A DNA stretch of 64,000 nt, taken from positions 62,223,851 through 62,287,850 of the forward strand of contig CM038044.1 of NCBI GenBank assembly GCA_021397845.1, in the 5' to 3' direction. The stretch's first letter is position 1, and the number at the start of each line of letters is the position of its first letter. The position numbers were made by a program, and so were the translations under genes. The notes beneath the pieces were generated by a model. It was not told the origin of the DNA, ran no database searches, and was given only the letters and a program-made list of their open reading frames with translations. Below are positions 45,513-57,835 of this stretch, one piece after another. The DNA is from Areca catechu. Lineage: Eukaryota > Streptophyta > Magnoliopsida > Arecales > Arecaceae.

Positions 45513-48500
45513 GAGACTTAATCAAAAGGATTAATGACCCCTAATTCTCTTCTAATCATATTGAACCTATCTTCATTGAGTCGCTTGGTCAATATATCTA
45601 CTAATTATATTTCAGTACAAACAAATTCAAGCACAACATCATTGTTTTAAACATGGTCTTTAATAAAATGATGTATAACTTCTATATGCTCACTTATTGA
45701 GTGTTGAACAAGATTTTTAGTTAAGTTTATTGTACTTGTATTATCACATCTAATTGGTGTCATAGTTAATTTAATGCCAAAGTTCTCGAGTTGTTGTTTA
45801 ATCTACAAGATTTGAGCACAACAAATTTCAACTACAATATATTCTGCTTCAGCTATAGATAGTGCAACTAAATTTTGTTTCTTGCAAAACCAAAAGATTA
45901 AATTAACTCAGAGAATTTGACAAGTTCCAGATGTACTTTTCCTATCTAATTTATAGCCAGTAAAACTAGCATCAAAATATGCAATTCAATCTATTGCTGA
46001 AATCTTAGAGTACCACAATCTAATATCAACAGTGCCAGATAAATATTTAAGCATGCATTTAATAGCCAATAAATATGATTCCTTAGTCTCAGACTGATAT
46101 CTTGCACACATGCATATATTAAACATAATATCTAGTCTACTAGCAGTTAAGTACAATAAAGATCCAATGATGCCTCTATAAAATTTTTAATCAACTTTCT
46201 TATCAGATTCATCCTTGTCAAGTTTACATGAAGGGCTCATAGGTATGCTAATAGGTTTAGTTTTCTCCATCCCAAACTTTTTCAGAATCTCCTTTATGTA
46301 TTTAGCTTGGTTGATGAAGATCCCTTCTTTAGTTTGTTTGATCTGGAGTCCGAGGAAGTAGCTTAACTCTTTCATCATGTTCATCTCGAACTCTCCTTGC
46401 ATAAGCTTAGTAAATTCTTGATAAAGAGATTTATTAGTGGCACCAAAGATAATATCATCAATATAGATCTGTACTACAAAGATATTATCAGCCTTTTTCT
46501 TTAAAAACAAGGTACTATTAACATGACCCTTAGTAAAACTATTTTCAATTAAAAATTTTCTTAGTCTTTCATACCATGCATGAGGGACTTGTTTTAAATC
46601 ATAAAATGCTTTGTGTAATTTGAAAACATGGTCAGGATGAGCATGATTTTCAAAACTAGATGGTTGTTCAATAAATAATTCTTCAACTATATAACCATTC
46701 AAAAATACACTTTTAACATCTATTTGAAATAATTTGAAATCTATAAAATATGCAAATGCTAGAAGTAATCTAATAGCTTCAATTCTAACTACTAGAGCAA
46801 AGGTTTCATCAAAATCAATTCATTCTTCTTGATTGTAACCCTTAACTACCAGTCTAGCCTTGTTTCTAGTTAATATTCCATTTTCATCCAATTTATTTTT
46901 ATAAACCCATTTAGTACCAATTATTGAAGCATTAGATGGTCTTTCAATTAGAGTCCAAATTTTATTTCTTTCAAATTGATTTAATTCCTCTTGCAAAACA
47001 ATCATCCAATTTGGATCTTTATCAGCTTCTTCTATATTCTTAGGTTCTATTTGTAAAACAAAAGCAATATAATCACATTCATTTCTAATAAAAGATCTAG
47101 TTCTTATCCCTTATCATGGATCTCCTAAGATTAATTTCTTAGGATGTCCATGAGAATACCTCCATTCTTTAGGTAGATTCTTCGATGAAGATCTTGTGAC
47201 TTCTTCTTCATTCTCCTTAATTTGATCTTCTTCGTTTTCTTTGGAAGGGGGATCATTCAAAGTCAACTTCTTAAATCATTCAATACCTGCAAAATCATGA
47301 GAAGTAACCTCTTTTCTAGAGAACTTGTTAGTAGATTCTTCAAACACAACATGCATAGATTCTTTTACTATAAGTGTTCTTTTATTAAAAACTATGTATA
47401 CCTTGCTATATGTAGAGTATCCTAAGAAGATACATTTATCTGACTTGGCATCAATTTACCTAAATTATCTTTTCCATTGTTCAATATAAAATATCGACAA
47501 CCAAATACATGAAAAAACTTTAAAGTAGGTTTTCTTTCTTTTCAGAGCTCATATGATGTTTTCTTTAAAATTGGTCTGATTAAAACTCGGTTTATAATAT
47601 AACATGCAGTATTGACAGCTTCAACCTAAAAATATCTGTGAAGGTTATTTTTGTAAAGCATTGTGCATGCCATTTCTTCTAAAGTTCTATTTTTTTTTCT
47701 ACCATCCCATTTTGTTGAGATGTTCTAGGTGCAAAAAAATTATGTTCAATGCCTTTTTCAATACAAAAATCTTCAAGGTTTTGATTTTCAAATTTAGTTC
47801 CATGATCACTTCGAATAGAAAAAATAGAAGTATCTTTTTCATTTGAAACATTTCGATAAAACTTTATGAAAGCCAAGAAAGATTCATCTTTATGTACTAA
47901 AAATAAAATTCAAGTAAAACAATAGAAATCATCTACTATAACTAATCCATATCTCTTGTCTCCTAGCTTGTGATCCTAGTTGGCATAAAAAGATCCATAT
48001 GGAGTAGCTCTAGTGGCCTAAAAGTTGAAACAATTCCTTTTCATTTAAAGGAGGTTCTTGTTTGTTTACCAAATTGATAAGCATCACAAATTTTATCTTT
48101 TTCAAATCTAAATTTTGGTAAATCTTTAACTAACTCATTTTTATATAATTTGAAAAGCAAATGTATGCTTGCATGACCTAATCTATGATGCCACAACCAA
48201 CTTGTCTCATTATTTGAGGCATTCATTGCAACTAGGCATTCACCATCTTATATAGATAAATTATTAATATCAACTAGGTAGATGTTGCCATGCCTATTTC
48301 CAATGAATTTCAATCCATTATCATCAAGACTAGATATCATGTAAAGAGATGATTCAAAAATTACTTTAAAATTTTTGTCACAAAATTGACTAATGCTCAA
48401 TAAATTATGCTTTAATCCTTTTACTAATAATACATTATCAAAAAAAGTAGATGGAGTAATGTGAACTTTATCGATATCAATAATTTTGCCTTTATCGTTG

Positions 48501-48530
48501 TCTCCAAAATTTACATTTCTTCCATTCAAA
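45513..48530 (-). pseudogene. pol: Sire-2 pol (PR end, IN, RT, RH)
   Basis: Minus strand, continuing from 61945 across the nonauto-2 insertion. In order: RNVNFGDNDKGKIIDIDKV and GLKHNLLSISQFCDKNFKV (48529-48248, protease tail); GAG-pre-integrase WLWHHRLGHASIHLLFKL (48226); integrase SIRSDHGTKFENQNL and APRTSQQNGMVEKK (47870-47700); RT with TKWVYKNKLDENG (46900), ALVVRIEAIRLLLAF-like sequence, FYDLKQVPHAWYERL (46590), QIYIDDIIFGATNKS (46460) and SYFLGLQIKQTKEG; RNase H with AEAEYIVVEICCAQIL and the last residues RRELGVINPFD (45520). YIDD rather than YVDD is a tolerated variant. Stops and shifts are spread throughout. Confidence 0.85.
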
Positions 48531-49249
48531 TGATGGGGGACGGGATAGGGGAGGATTGTCGGTGAGTTAAGAAGTCATCGATGATTAGGGTATCACTAAT
48601 TTTTTTTATTTTTTTATGGTGAAGGAATAATGGGGATGGAAGGTAGGAAAAATCTAGACTCTCATGGACTTTGGGACTCACACTCACACGGAGAGACCTC
48701 TCACCTCTAGGGCATCCCACCCACCTTGTTACTTAAGCAGTTAAGGTAAATCTTAAAGGACATGAAGGCAGTAAAGAAGGTAGAATCAAAGGGTAGGGGG
48801 ATAACTAGACATGACCTTGCATCATGTCCTGGGGTTACACCTCTCGTGCTCTACTTACAGAGCAAAAGTTGGGCCTCTCACCCTCTCCATGTTAACCGAA
48901 AGAAAAGAATCACTCTTTTCTAAAAACTTATTTTCATTCACCTTATTTTTTAATAAGGATTGAGGGTGGTATTTATAGACCTTTCCTAACCCTCGTTTGA
49001 ATTTGAAACAAGATAAATAGATATGGGTTCAAATTCAAATACAAGATAAGGATAAGGGATTTAAAGATAAGATAAGACCTATCCACACTGGATATCTCAA
49101 TCCTAACCAATCAAATCCTAAATCAAATTTCAAACAATCGATAAAGATAAATCCTAAGATAACATATTCTAATACTGGATGTGCATCGAAATTCATGCTG
49201 CATCAAGTTTCGTGCTGCTTCAAGATCTATGCTGATGATGTCCCCATCA
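48531..49249 (-). repeat. nonauto-2 3' LTR (719 bases)
   Basis: Aligns with the split 5' LTR, for example GGAGAGACCTC(T/C)CACCTCTAGGGC near 48700 and 50460. TATA box at plus 48970-48977 (TATAAATA in sense) within the same context as nonauto-1. Confidence 0.9.
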
Positions 49250-50301
49250 TTTCCTTGAGGTAGGGAGAACTCAACTCCATCGAGTCAAGCTCAGACTCTA
49301 GCTTCAGTTTGACTTCAGGCTATTGGGACTCCAGCTTGAGATAACCATTAGATTTTTTTTTCAACAGCTCTACTCTAAGAATCATGCACTTTGAAGAGTG
49401 TGCAGCTTTGAGGATCATGTGCTTTTAGGAGCATGGAGCTTCGAAGATCATGCACTTTAAGGAGCATGTAGCTTTGAAGATCGTGTGCTTTGATGAGCAT
49501 ACAGCTTTCACATTCTTGTGCATTCTCTTCTTCATAAATGGCTGGCACAAAGAGAAAAGGGGAGGAAGATGGCATTCGGGAAGATGGTGGCGGGCGATGG
49601 CGATGGTCATGGGGAGATGAAGCCTTCGTGGGAGGTAGCAGGTGGAAGACGGGCTCGAGTTGGTGGGTTTCATGGGTGTCTCCGATGAGATTAGAGACCG
49701 TGGGGTGTCGATTTGCTGCCAGTAGGAGAAGAAACGGATGGCAAGCTGGAAGCGGAGTCGACGACACGAGACTGGGTGGAGATGGGGCTTGGTGGTGGAT
49801 CTCTCTGGACATCGACTTCTGGCATTGCGAGCGGAGATGGAGGCTTCGATCTGGGTGGAGGTGTTTCGATCGATGATGTGAACGACAAAGAAGTAGAGGA
49901 AGCCAGGGGTGACGGGGAGCTCATTACCGGTGATTGGCATGGGTGGTTCTACGGTGGGTTGGGAAAGTGGAGCTTCCCTTACTACTGTTTCCCACTAGGG
50001 ATGGTCGAGATCCTAGGGGGAGTTTGGCCAAAAGTTGCTACCGGCGACGATGACTATAGACAATGACTTTCGGGGGTCGAAGAGTGGAAAGCTTGGTGGA
50101 ATAGAGAGCTTTCAGGGTGGCTTGGTTGGATCAGGAGAGGAGGTGGCTATTGGAAAGGGTGATATAGATGGGATCATACCTGGGATGGGGTTGAACCTCT
50201 TGGTGAAGTCGGTGCCAAGGGTGGTGCATCTGTGAAGGGACTCAGCAGGTTGGTGAGGGAGAAATCTTGGGTGATATAACCGTTCCCTAATTTTCTAGCT
50301 C
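49250..50301 (-). other. nonauto-2 internal region, no recognised gene
   Basis: About 1.05 kb, GC-rich compared with its neighbours. Overlapping frames exist on both strands (49425-49940 minus, 49538-49876 plus), but none resembles a retroelement protein and proline/serine-rich or glycine-rich low complexity dominates, so I do not call a gene. The 3' end carries the GAGAACTCAACTCCATCGAG block shared with nonauto-1. The PBS remnant is at 50299-50305. Confidence 0.6.
49378..49512. repeat. 33-base tandem repeat, four copies
   Basis: Units follow the pattern ATCATGTGCTTT..AGGAGCAT with G(T)AGCTTTGAAG. Because the unit is 33 bases, the minus-strand frame shows an 11-residue repeat (MLLKAHDLQS-like) four times. 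It ends the open frame at 49375-49812, and that regularity reflects the DNA repeat rather than selection on a protein. Confidence 0.8.
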
Positions 50302-50600
50302 TGATATAGGGGAGGATAGTCGGCGAGCTGAGAAGTCATCGATGATTAGGGTATCACTAATTTTTTTATATTTTTTTTGGTGAAGAAATAATGGAGATGG
50401 AAGGTATGAAAAATTTGGACTATCATGGACTTTAGGACACACACTCAAATGGAGAGACCTCCCACCTCTAGGGCATCCCACCCACCTCGCTACTTAGAGT
50501 CGTTAGGGTGAATCTCAATGGACATCAGGGCGATAAAGATGGAATCAAAGGGTAGAGGGATAACTAAACATTGACCTCGCATCATGTCCTGAGTTGCACC
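50302..50600 (-). repeat. nonauto-2 5' LTR, 3' half
   Basis: Continues at 61532 after Sire-3. The break is in the tract equivalent to TTACACCTCTCGTGCTC of the other LTR (near 48835). Confidence 0.9.
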
Positions 50601-52074
50601 TGTTGGCTCCACCCAGTGATTTTGATGAATAATAAAATATTGAGTGCATATTGTATACTAATGTGTATTTCAAGTTATGAATTTTCAGGGAGAAAGGACC
50701 TCAAATTTTTAAAAACTTATGTATCGTGGCACAGAGCATTTTTCACAAAACTGGACAACCTCTTCATGAAAAAAGGGCATCTACATGTTTAATTATTATG
50801 TGTTTACGATCCATTTAATTTTCAAAATTTATATTTATATTTTTGGGGCAATTTATACTTGAATCTGAGCTTTTCAGTCTCAAGTATCGACACCTGGGAA
50901 GCCAAGTATCGAAACTTCAGCATTTGGCATGAACAAAAATCCTAGGCACGCTAAGTGTCGACACCTAGAACTCAAGTGTCGACACCAAGTGTCGACACTT
51001 AGGTTTCCAAATGTTGACTCAAGGCCTGAGAATTTTGAAAATATAGAACTTTGTCATTTAAGGATTTTTGTGTCAAGTGTCGACACCTGTGCATCAAATG
51101 TCGACACTTGAAAGTTCAAGTGTCGACACCTAGAAATCAAGTGTTGACACCTAATAGCCAAGTGTCGACACCTGGCAGCTAAGTGTCGATACTTGAAGCC
51201 TGACAGCTCTAACGGATCTATTTTTTTGACTTGCATAACTTGCTTTTCAAGCACCCAATGGCTAGATCCGAGGCTCTAACAGTTACAAATCATTTTTTGG
51301 AAGTTTCTTGGTGTATTTAACCTCCACCAACCTTATTCTAAAGGCATTGAAGTGTATTGAAGTCCATTCAAAAGCCAAAAAGCCTATATTCTCTCAAGTA
51401 CTTCGCATCAAAAACCTTTTATAGTTTGATTCCCTGAAAAAGCCTACAAGCTCATCCTTACATCATTCCAAAAGAGGCATTTTGAAGGATATTTCAAGGA
51501 AGAGTCAAGACAAAGTATCAACTTGAGCTTCAAAGATTTCATTCTACTCTTGAAGAGAGTTTGTTTTAGTTTTAAAGTTGTATATTTATTTTTATCTTGT
51601 GATTTGACTTCGCTTTCAAGGATGTCTTTAAAGAAGGTTGTTGTGGTTTGTTGGTGAGCCAAAGGGATAAAACCAACTAGGGTTAACTTGTGAGCCTGAA
51701 GACAAAACAAGTGTTAAGGTTTGTTGGTGAGCCTAGGTGACAAAACCAACTTAGGTTTTGACTTATGAGCCTTGTGAAAAACAAGTCAGCTGTAATCTTG
51801 TTTGGATTATAGTGAAATTTCAAAGGGTGGCTTGGGGAGTAGATATACGTGATAGGTTTGCACCGAACCACTATAAACCTTGTGTTTGTGTGTGATTGCC
51901 CTCTTTCTCTCTTACTCTTTGGTTATTGCTACTCACTTATTATTTTTTGCTGCATTCAATCTCTTGCATTGAATTTATTATTATTCACAAACACCACTAG
52001 ACCTTCACATTATTGTTTTAATTTTTTAAAAGACCCAATTCACCCCCCCTCTTGGGCTCCATTTCTGCGCAACA
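50601..52074 (+). repeat. Sire-3 5' LTR
   Basis: TGTTGGCTCCACCC to CGCAACA. Contains the palindrome array 50881-51195, a run of TTGGTGAGCC-type repeats with AAAACCAACT near 51645-51790, and the terminal CACCCCCCCTCTTGG box typical of Sirevirus LTRs. Confidence 0.95.
50881..51195. repeat. array of twelve GTGTCGACAC units (5' LTR)
   Basis: Twelve units in 315 bases: six perfect GTGTCGACAC, the others single or double variants such as GTATCGACAC, GTGTTGACAC, ATGTCGACAC, GTGTCGATAC. Flanking bases are usually AAG before and CTT or CCT after, giving up to 14 palindromic bases (AAGTGTCGACACTT). Most variants fit C-to-T or G-to-A changes. Confidence 0.95.
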
Positions 52075-52076
52075 AG

Positions 52077-52088
52077 TGGTATCAGAGC
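52077..52088 (+). promoter_or_regulatory. Sire-3 primer-binding site
   Basis: TGGTATCAGAGC, two bases after the LTR. Its last 11 bases are the exact complement of GCTCTGATACC at 59651-59661 in the same element. Confidence 0.95.
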
Positions 52089-52132
52089 ACCGGTACTCTC
52101 TTGTTGGTCCAAGGATCTTGAGTAAAAAGATC

Positions 52133-53525
52133 ATGGCAGCCCCAATAGGAATGGGTATAGTTGAAGGTCAAGCTTCAAATCATCCCCCACTTTTCAATGG
52201 CACAAATTACACATATTGGAAAATACGCATGCGCATTTTTATTCAAGCTCTTGACTATAAATTTATGGAGGATAATTGTAAAGGGTCCTCATCAGCCTAC
52301 GATGTTGGTTAATAGTATTCTCACTCCAAAGATGGAAGATGATTGGGATGAGAATGACATTAAGCAAATCGAGCTCAATGCTAAGGCTATGAATCTATTA
52401 TTTTGCTCTCTTGACCCAAGTGAATTTAATAGAATATCTAATTGTCTCTTCGCCAAGGAGATTTGGGATATACTTGAGGTTAACATGCTTATTCATACGT
52501 ATGAAATGTTTAAAATAGAACCTACTGAGTCTATTAGTGAGATGTATACTAGGTTCATAAATATTGTGAATGGCATGAAGCCTAGGAAAAATTATTTCTA
52601 ACGGTGAACTTGTGAACAAACTTCTCAGGTCTCTACCGGCTTCTTGGGATGCGAAAGTAACAGCTATTGAAGAAGCCAATAATGTCAACACTCTTCCACT
52701 TGAACAACTATTGGGCTCACTGATGACCTATGAGCTCTTCCTTAAGCAAAAGAATGTGGAAGTTGACAAAAAGAAGAAAGTAATCGCCTTCAAATCTACT
52801 GCAAGAGAAGAATCAAGCGATGACTCCGAAGAAGATGATGAAGAAGATGATATGGCTCTAATGACGAGAAAATTCAGAAGGTTCATGAGGAAGAAAAGGT
52901 TCAACTTCAAGAAGAAACCTCTGAAAGGTGAGCCAAGTAAAGAGAAGGACAAAGAGAAGGAGAAGGAGCAGCTCACTTGTTTTGAATGCAAGAAACCTGG
53001 CCATTTCAAGGTAGACTGCCCCTTGCTCAAGAAAAGTAGAAGAAAGTTGAGAAAGAAAGCAATGATGGCAACCTGAAGTGATAGTGAGGACTCCAGTTCT
53101 GAGGAAGAATAGCAGGAGGTGGCAAACTTCTGTCTGATGGCTGTTCATGATGAGGTATGTTCTGAAATAGAAAATGAATTTATATTTGATGAGCTTCATG
53201 ATGTTTTTGACGAATTAGTCATAGAATTTCAAAAACTAAAATCAAAACATAAAGATTTAAAGAAGCAAAATTTGGATTTAGCCAAAACAAATGACAAGCT
53301 TTCAAGTGAAAATGAATGCCTTCTACTTCAAAATAGAAAATTAAATAATAAGATTGTAGCTCTTGAAAAAGAAAAAGAAGTCTTGAAAAAGAAAAGTTCT
53401 TCACTTTCAAATGAAAAATTTTCAAAACAAAGCAAAGAAATTTTGGATGAAAATAAAAGATATAAAGAATAAATTGAAAAATTAAAATCTTTTGTAGATA
53501 GATTTACTTATGTTCTAAAAAATTG
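52133..53525 (+). pseudogene. gag: Sire-3 gag, frameshifted
   Basis: Starts at the ATG of MAAPIGMGIVEGQASNHPPL (52133). Frames change near 52285 and 52600. Segments: YTYWKIRMRIFIQALDY; MEDDWDENDIKQIELNAKAM; FNRISNCLFAKEIWDILEV; then LRSLPASWDAKVTAIEEA and LEQLLGSLMTYEL; an acidic patch SSDDSEEDDEEDD; a basic patch; and a CCHC zinc knuckle CFECKKPGHFKVDCP near 52980. Compared with Sire-1 the segment between EV and NMLIHTYE is missing (EVTHEGT is lost). A stop at 53074 is followed by a long coiled-coil-like part (KKQNLDLAKTNDKLSSENE, 53119-53472), usual for Sirevirus Gag. A second zinc knuckle, CYTCGTKGHKSYMCN, occurs near 53640. Confidence 0.85.
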
Positions 53526-53639
53526 AATTTGCTTTTAAACAACTAAAGAGCAGTTTTTGATAAAGCAGGTTTAGGATTCAGAACTCATAAGAAACAAAAT
53601 ATTTTTAAAAATTTCTTTATGCCTTCATCTTCATCCATT

Positions 53640-56600
53640 ACTTGCTATACATGTGGTACTAAAGGGCATAAATCTTATATGTGCAACAAAAGAAGATTGA
53701 GTAACATTAAGAAAGTTTAGATTCTAAAAGGAACCAATACCACTAACCTAAAAGGACCCAAGATGGCTTGGGTACCTAAAGTCTCCACTTGATCTTTATT
53801 GCAGGTATGCCTTGCAACCAACAAGAAAAGAATGTGGTACCTTGATAGCGGTTGCTCAAGGCATATGACAGGAGATGTGGGGCAGTTCTCATCGCTCGAA
53901 TATCAAAATGGTGGCAATGTAATTTTTGGTGATAATGGTAAGGGCAAAATTATCGGTATTGGTAAAGTCCATATCACCCCTTCTTTTTATATTGATAATG
54001 TTTTATATGTTGATGGTTTGAAACATAACTTGTTTCTAGTTTAGATGACAATGGCATCAAGTTCATTGGTCATAGGCATGGCAATATTTATATGGTTGAT
54101 CTTGATGATCTCCCTATTCAAAATGGTCAATGCCTAGTGGCAATGGAAGCCAAGATCGATGAAACTAGTTGACTTTGGCATCGCAGACTAGGACATGCAA
54201 GCATGCATTTAATTTCAAAACTTAGCAAAAAGAACTTGATAAAGGATTTGCCTAAACTCAATTTTGAAAAAGACAAGATTTGCAGTGCATGTCAACTTGG
54301 AAAACAAACCAAATCCTCTTTCAAACCAAAAGGACTAATCTCTATATCTAGACCCTTGAAGTTGCTTCACATGGACCTCTTTGGGCCAACTAGAACATTT
54401 AGTTTGGGAGGTAAGAAGTACGGTCTAGTTATTGTAGATGATTTCTCATGATTTACATGAGTCATGTTTTTAGCACATAAAGATAAAACTTTTTTTGAAT
54501 TCATTAGATTTCATAAACGAGTTTTGAATGAAAAAGGTGTTTCAGTCGTATCTTTGAGAAGTGATCATGGAACCAAATTTGAAAATGCTGATTTTGATAA
54601 ATTTTGTATTGAAAATGGCATTCATCATAATTTTTTTGCACCTAAGACACCTCAACAAAATGGGGTAGTAGAAAGAAAAAAAAGAACTCTTGAAGAAATG
54701 GAACGCACCATGCTTTGTGAAAATGACTTACCTAGATATTTTTGGGCGAAAGCCATAAATACTGCATGCTATGTTTTAAATCGAGTTTTAATTCGACCGA
54801 TTCTAAAGAAAACACCTTATGAGCTTTGGAAGGGTAGAAAACCCTCAATTCGTTATTTTCGCATTTTTGGATGCCGTTGTTTCATCTTAAACAATGGTAA
54901 GGATAATTTAAGTAAATTTGATGCCAAATTAGATGAGGGAGTCTTTCTAGGCTACTCCATATCTAGTAAGGCATACAGGATCTTCAACAGAAGAATACTT
55001 GTTGTTGAAGAACCTATACATGTGATATTTGATGAATCTAACCAAAAATCATCAAGAAAAGAAGATGTACTCTCTGATGAAACATGTAGCAAGAAAATTG
55101 AAAGTATAAACAACAATGAAGGGCTTACCAAGAAACAGAACGATGATCAAAATACTGAAGGAGATCAAGCACAAAGTAATGAAAACATATCAATAGTTGA
55201 TCCATTACTAAAAGAATGGAGGTATGCTCATGGACACCCAAAAGAACTAATTATCGGTGATCCATCTAAAGGTGTAAGTACTCGATCATCCCTTAGAAAT
55301 ATCTGTAATTACTTAGCTTTTGTTTCTCAAATTGAACCTAAAACTATTGAGGAAGCTGAATGTAATAGTAATTGGATAAATACTATGCAAGATGAACTTA
55401 ACCAATTCAAAAGGAACAATGTTTGGACATTAGTAGATAGGCCTTCAGACACTTCAATTATTGGTACAAAGTGGGTTTTTCGAAATAAACTTGATGAAAA
55501 TGGTGTAGTTACTAGAAATAAGGCTAGACTAGTTGCCAAAGGATACAATCAGGAGGAAAGGATAGATTTTGATGAAACCTTTGCTCCTGTGGCTAGACTT
55601 GAGGCAATTAGGCTATTGTTGGCTTTTGCTTGCTTTATGAATTTTAAATTATTTCAAATGGATGTTAAAAGTGCATTTTTAAATGGTCTAATTGAAGAAG
55701 AGGTTTACTTTGAACAACCTCCTGGTTTTGAAAATTTTGAATTTCCAAATCATGTTTACAAACTTTATAATGCTTTGTATGGGTTGAAACAATCTCTTAG
55801 AGCTTGGTATGATCGTTTAAGCTCTTTCTTGCTCAAAAATGATTTTGCTAGAGGTAATGTAGATAAAACTTTGTTTTTAAAGAAAAAGATTGATGATCTC
55901 TTAGTAGTACAAACTATGTAGATGATATAATATTTGGTGTTACTAATGAATCTCTTTGTCAAGATTTTGCAAAGTTAATGCAAGGTGAGTTTGAGATGAG
56001 CATGATGGGAGAACTAAATTTCTTCCTCGGACTCCAAATAAAGCAAACCAAAGAGGGGATCTTCATCAACCAAGCAAAGTACACAAAAGAAATACTCAAG
56101 AAGTTTGGGATGGAGAACACTAAGCCTTTAGGTATCCCTATGAGCTCTACTTGTAGACTTGACAAGGATGAATCAGGTAAATCTATTGACCAAAAATTAT
56201 ATCGTGGTATGATCAGTTCATTATTATATCTTACTGCCAGTAGGCCAGATATCATGTTTAGCATCTGTATGTGTGCTAGATATCAGTCTTATCTTAAAGA
56301 GTCTCATCTTTTGGCTGTTAAATGCATACTTAGATATCATCTGGCTCAATTGAAATTGGTTTATGATACTCTAGAGATTCTTCATTTGAATTGATTGCTT
56401 ATTCTGATGCTGACTTTGCTGGGTGTAAACTTGATCGTAAAAGTACTAGTGGAACTTATCAGTTTCTTGGAATAAATTTGATCTCTTGGAGTAGCAAGAA
56501 ACAAAATTCAGTTGCTTTATGAATGGCTGAAGCTGAATATATAGCAGCTGGAAGCTGTTGTGCTCAAATCCTTTGGATCAAACAACAACTCGAAGATTTT

Positions 56601-56861
56601 GGCATTAAACTTACTAAGACACCCATAAGATGTGACAATACTAGTGCAATCAATCTAACTAAGAATCCTGTGCAACATTCAAGAAGTAAACATATTGAAA
56701 TAAAATATCATTTTATAAGAGATCATGTACAAAACTCTAATGTTATTCTTGATTTTGTATGTACTGATGATCAGTTAGCAGATGTGTTTACCAAACCTTT
56801 GAGTGAGGATAGGTTATGTCTGATTAGAAGAAAGTTAGATATCATTGATCCATTCTCCTAG
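53640..56861 (+). pseudogene. pol: Sire-3 pol (PR-IN-RT-RH)
   Basis: In order: protease MWYLDSGCSRHMTGD (53830), the DSG active site being intact; a deletion after GLKHNLF (54035) that removes about 20 codons still present in Sire-2; GAG-pre-integrase LWHRRLGHASMHL (54175); integrase LHMDLFGP (54370, first aspartate), LRSDHGTKFENAD (54560, second) and QQNGVVERKKRTLEEM (54655, glutamate region). A long open stretch, 54464-55921, then carries on through RT: TKWVFRNKLDENG, MDVKSAFLNGLIEEEVYFEQ and LYGLKQSLRAWYDRL. At the catalytic YVDD (55917-55928) a one-base shift closes the frame. RT continues (FFLGLQIKQTKEGIF), then RNase H with AEAEYIAAGSCCAQILWIKQ and SRSKHIEIKYHFIRDH to 56861; a stop just before MAEAEY breaks it. 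Confidence 0.9.
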
Positions 56862-57835
56862 AACTCTCATAGTTTTAATAATATCTAAGACATTTCACTC
56901 AAAAAATCACTTGCTTTGAGCCCCAAATGTTGTTAAATATTTTCTTAGATTTTTTGAAAATTTTTCCGATTTTTTTGGCCAAGTGTCGACACTTGGATAT
57001 TGTCAAGTGTCGACACCTGACCAAGTGTCGACACTTGACAAATACTAAGTGTCGACACTTGTGAAACAAAATCTGTTTTTAAAAGACCGACCGAGGGTTT
57101 TTGTTTTAATTTTCCCCCGTTGATTTCAAGCAACAGTGGTCCCCCTGTATCCAAATCACTCTTCTTCCCATTTAACCCCACACAAATCAGGTATTCCCTC
57201 TTCCAATTTCTCTTTATTCCACTTTATTTCTTAAATTTTCATTTTCCTCACCGTTAAACCGTTTTGACCTAAATTAAGGATTTGCTGATTTTATTTGGAT
57301 TACGACCGGATTTTCCTGAGTTTTAGTGGTTTTCCAAAACTCCGTTTGAAGGAATAATGATTTACACTGTATTTTTCATGGTTTTCTCATGATTTAGGTC
57401 ATTCTCCACACACATTTCATCCAAATTTGGGTAAAATCACTGTTTAAGTTTTTAGCCAAAAATTTGGGTATTCACCTAAAAACTAGTATTTAATACATAT
57501 TTCCAGTGATTTATCTTAATTTATCATAATGTTTTTGCCACAATATTTTTATTTTGGTAGAACCCTAAATGTTCTAAGCCCAAAACCCAAGTATTTTGGT
57601 ATTTTGGTATTACAAAATATGCTCTATAAAATTTCCATCCAAAAACTTTATCTAGCTTATAAAATCCTCACCTTCAAAATGTTTCTGGTTTTTCAAAATT
57701 ATCTTGGTACTTTATAACTCTAAGTTTGTTTCAAAACTATCTTATAAAATGATTTTTAACCAGTCCCTTTGCTCCTAGTCTGAGTGAATCCACCCTAGCT
57801 TATCTTCTTTAAACTCTCTTGGTCAGCTTGCTGTA
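56862..57835 (+). other. Sire-3 spacer between pol and env-position ORF
   Basis: About 970 bases, AT-rich, no coding signal. Four GTGTCGACAC palindromes lie at 56979-57061, then a polypyrimidine tract with CCCCACACAAATCAGG at 57173-57190 that could serve as a splice acceptor (AG at 57188-57189). Two such features before an ORF are compatible with a separate or spliced messenger, but this is inference. Confidence 0.6.
56979..57061. repeat. four GTGTCGACAC units, Sire-3 spacer
   Basis: All four cores are perfect, two extended to AAGTGTCGACACTTG. The same motif forms the twelve-unit arrays of the LTRs. Confidence 0.95.

Noticed and set aside
49538..49876. Plus-strand glycine/tryptophan-rich frame as a gene
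   Set aside because: Antisense within nonauto-2, low complexity, overlapped by frames on the other strand with equal length.
50881..51195. CRISPR or satellite DNA
   Set aside because: Units are 10-14 base palindromes with irregular spacing inside an LTR, present identically in both LTRs of the element.
54464..55921. 485-codon open frame as an intact polyprotein
   Set aside because: It covers only integrase and part of RT and closes one base out of frame at the YVDD; flanking gag, protease and RNase H are broken.
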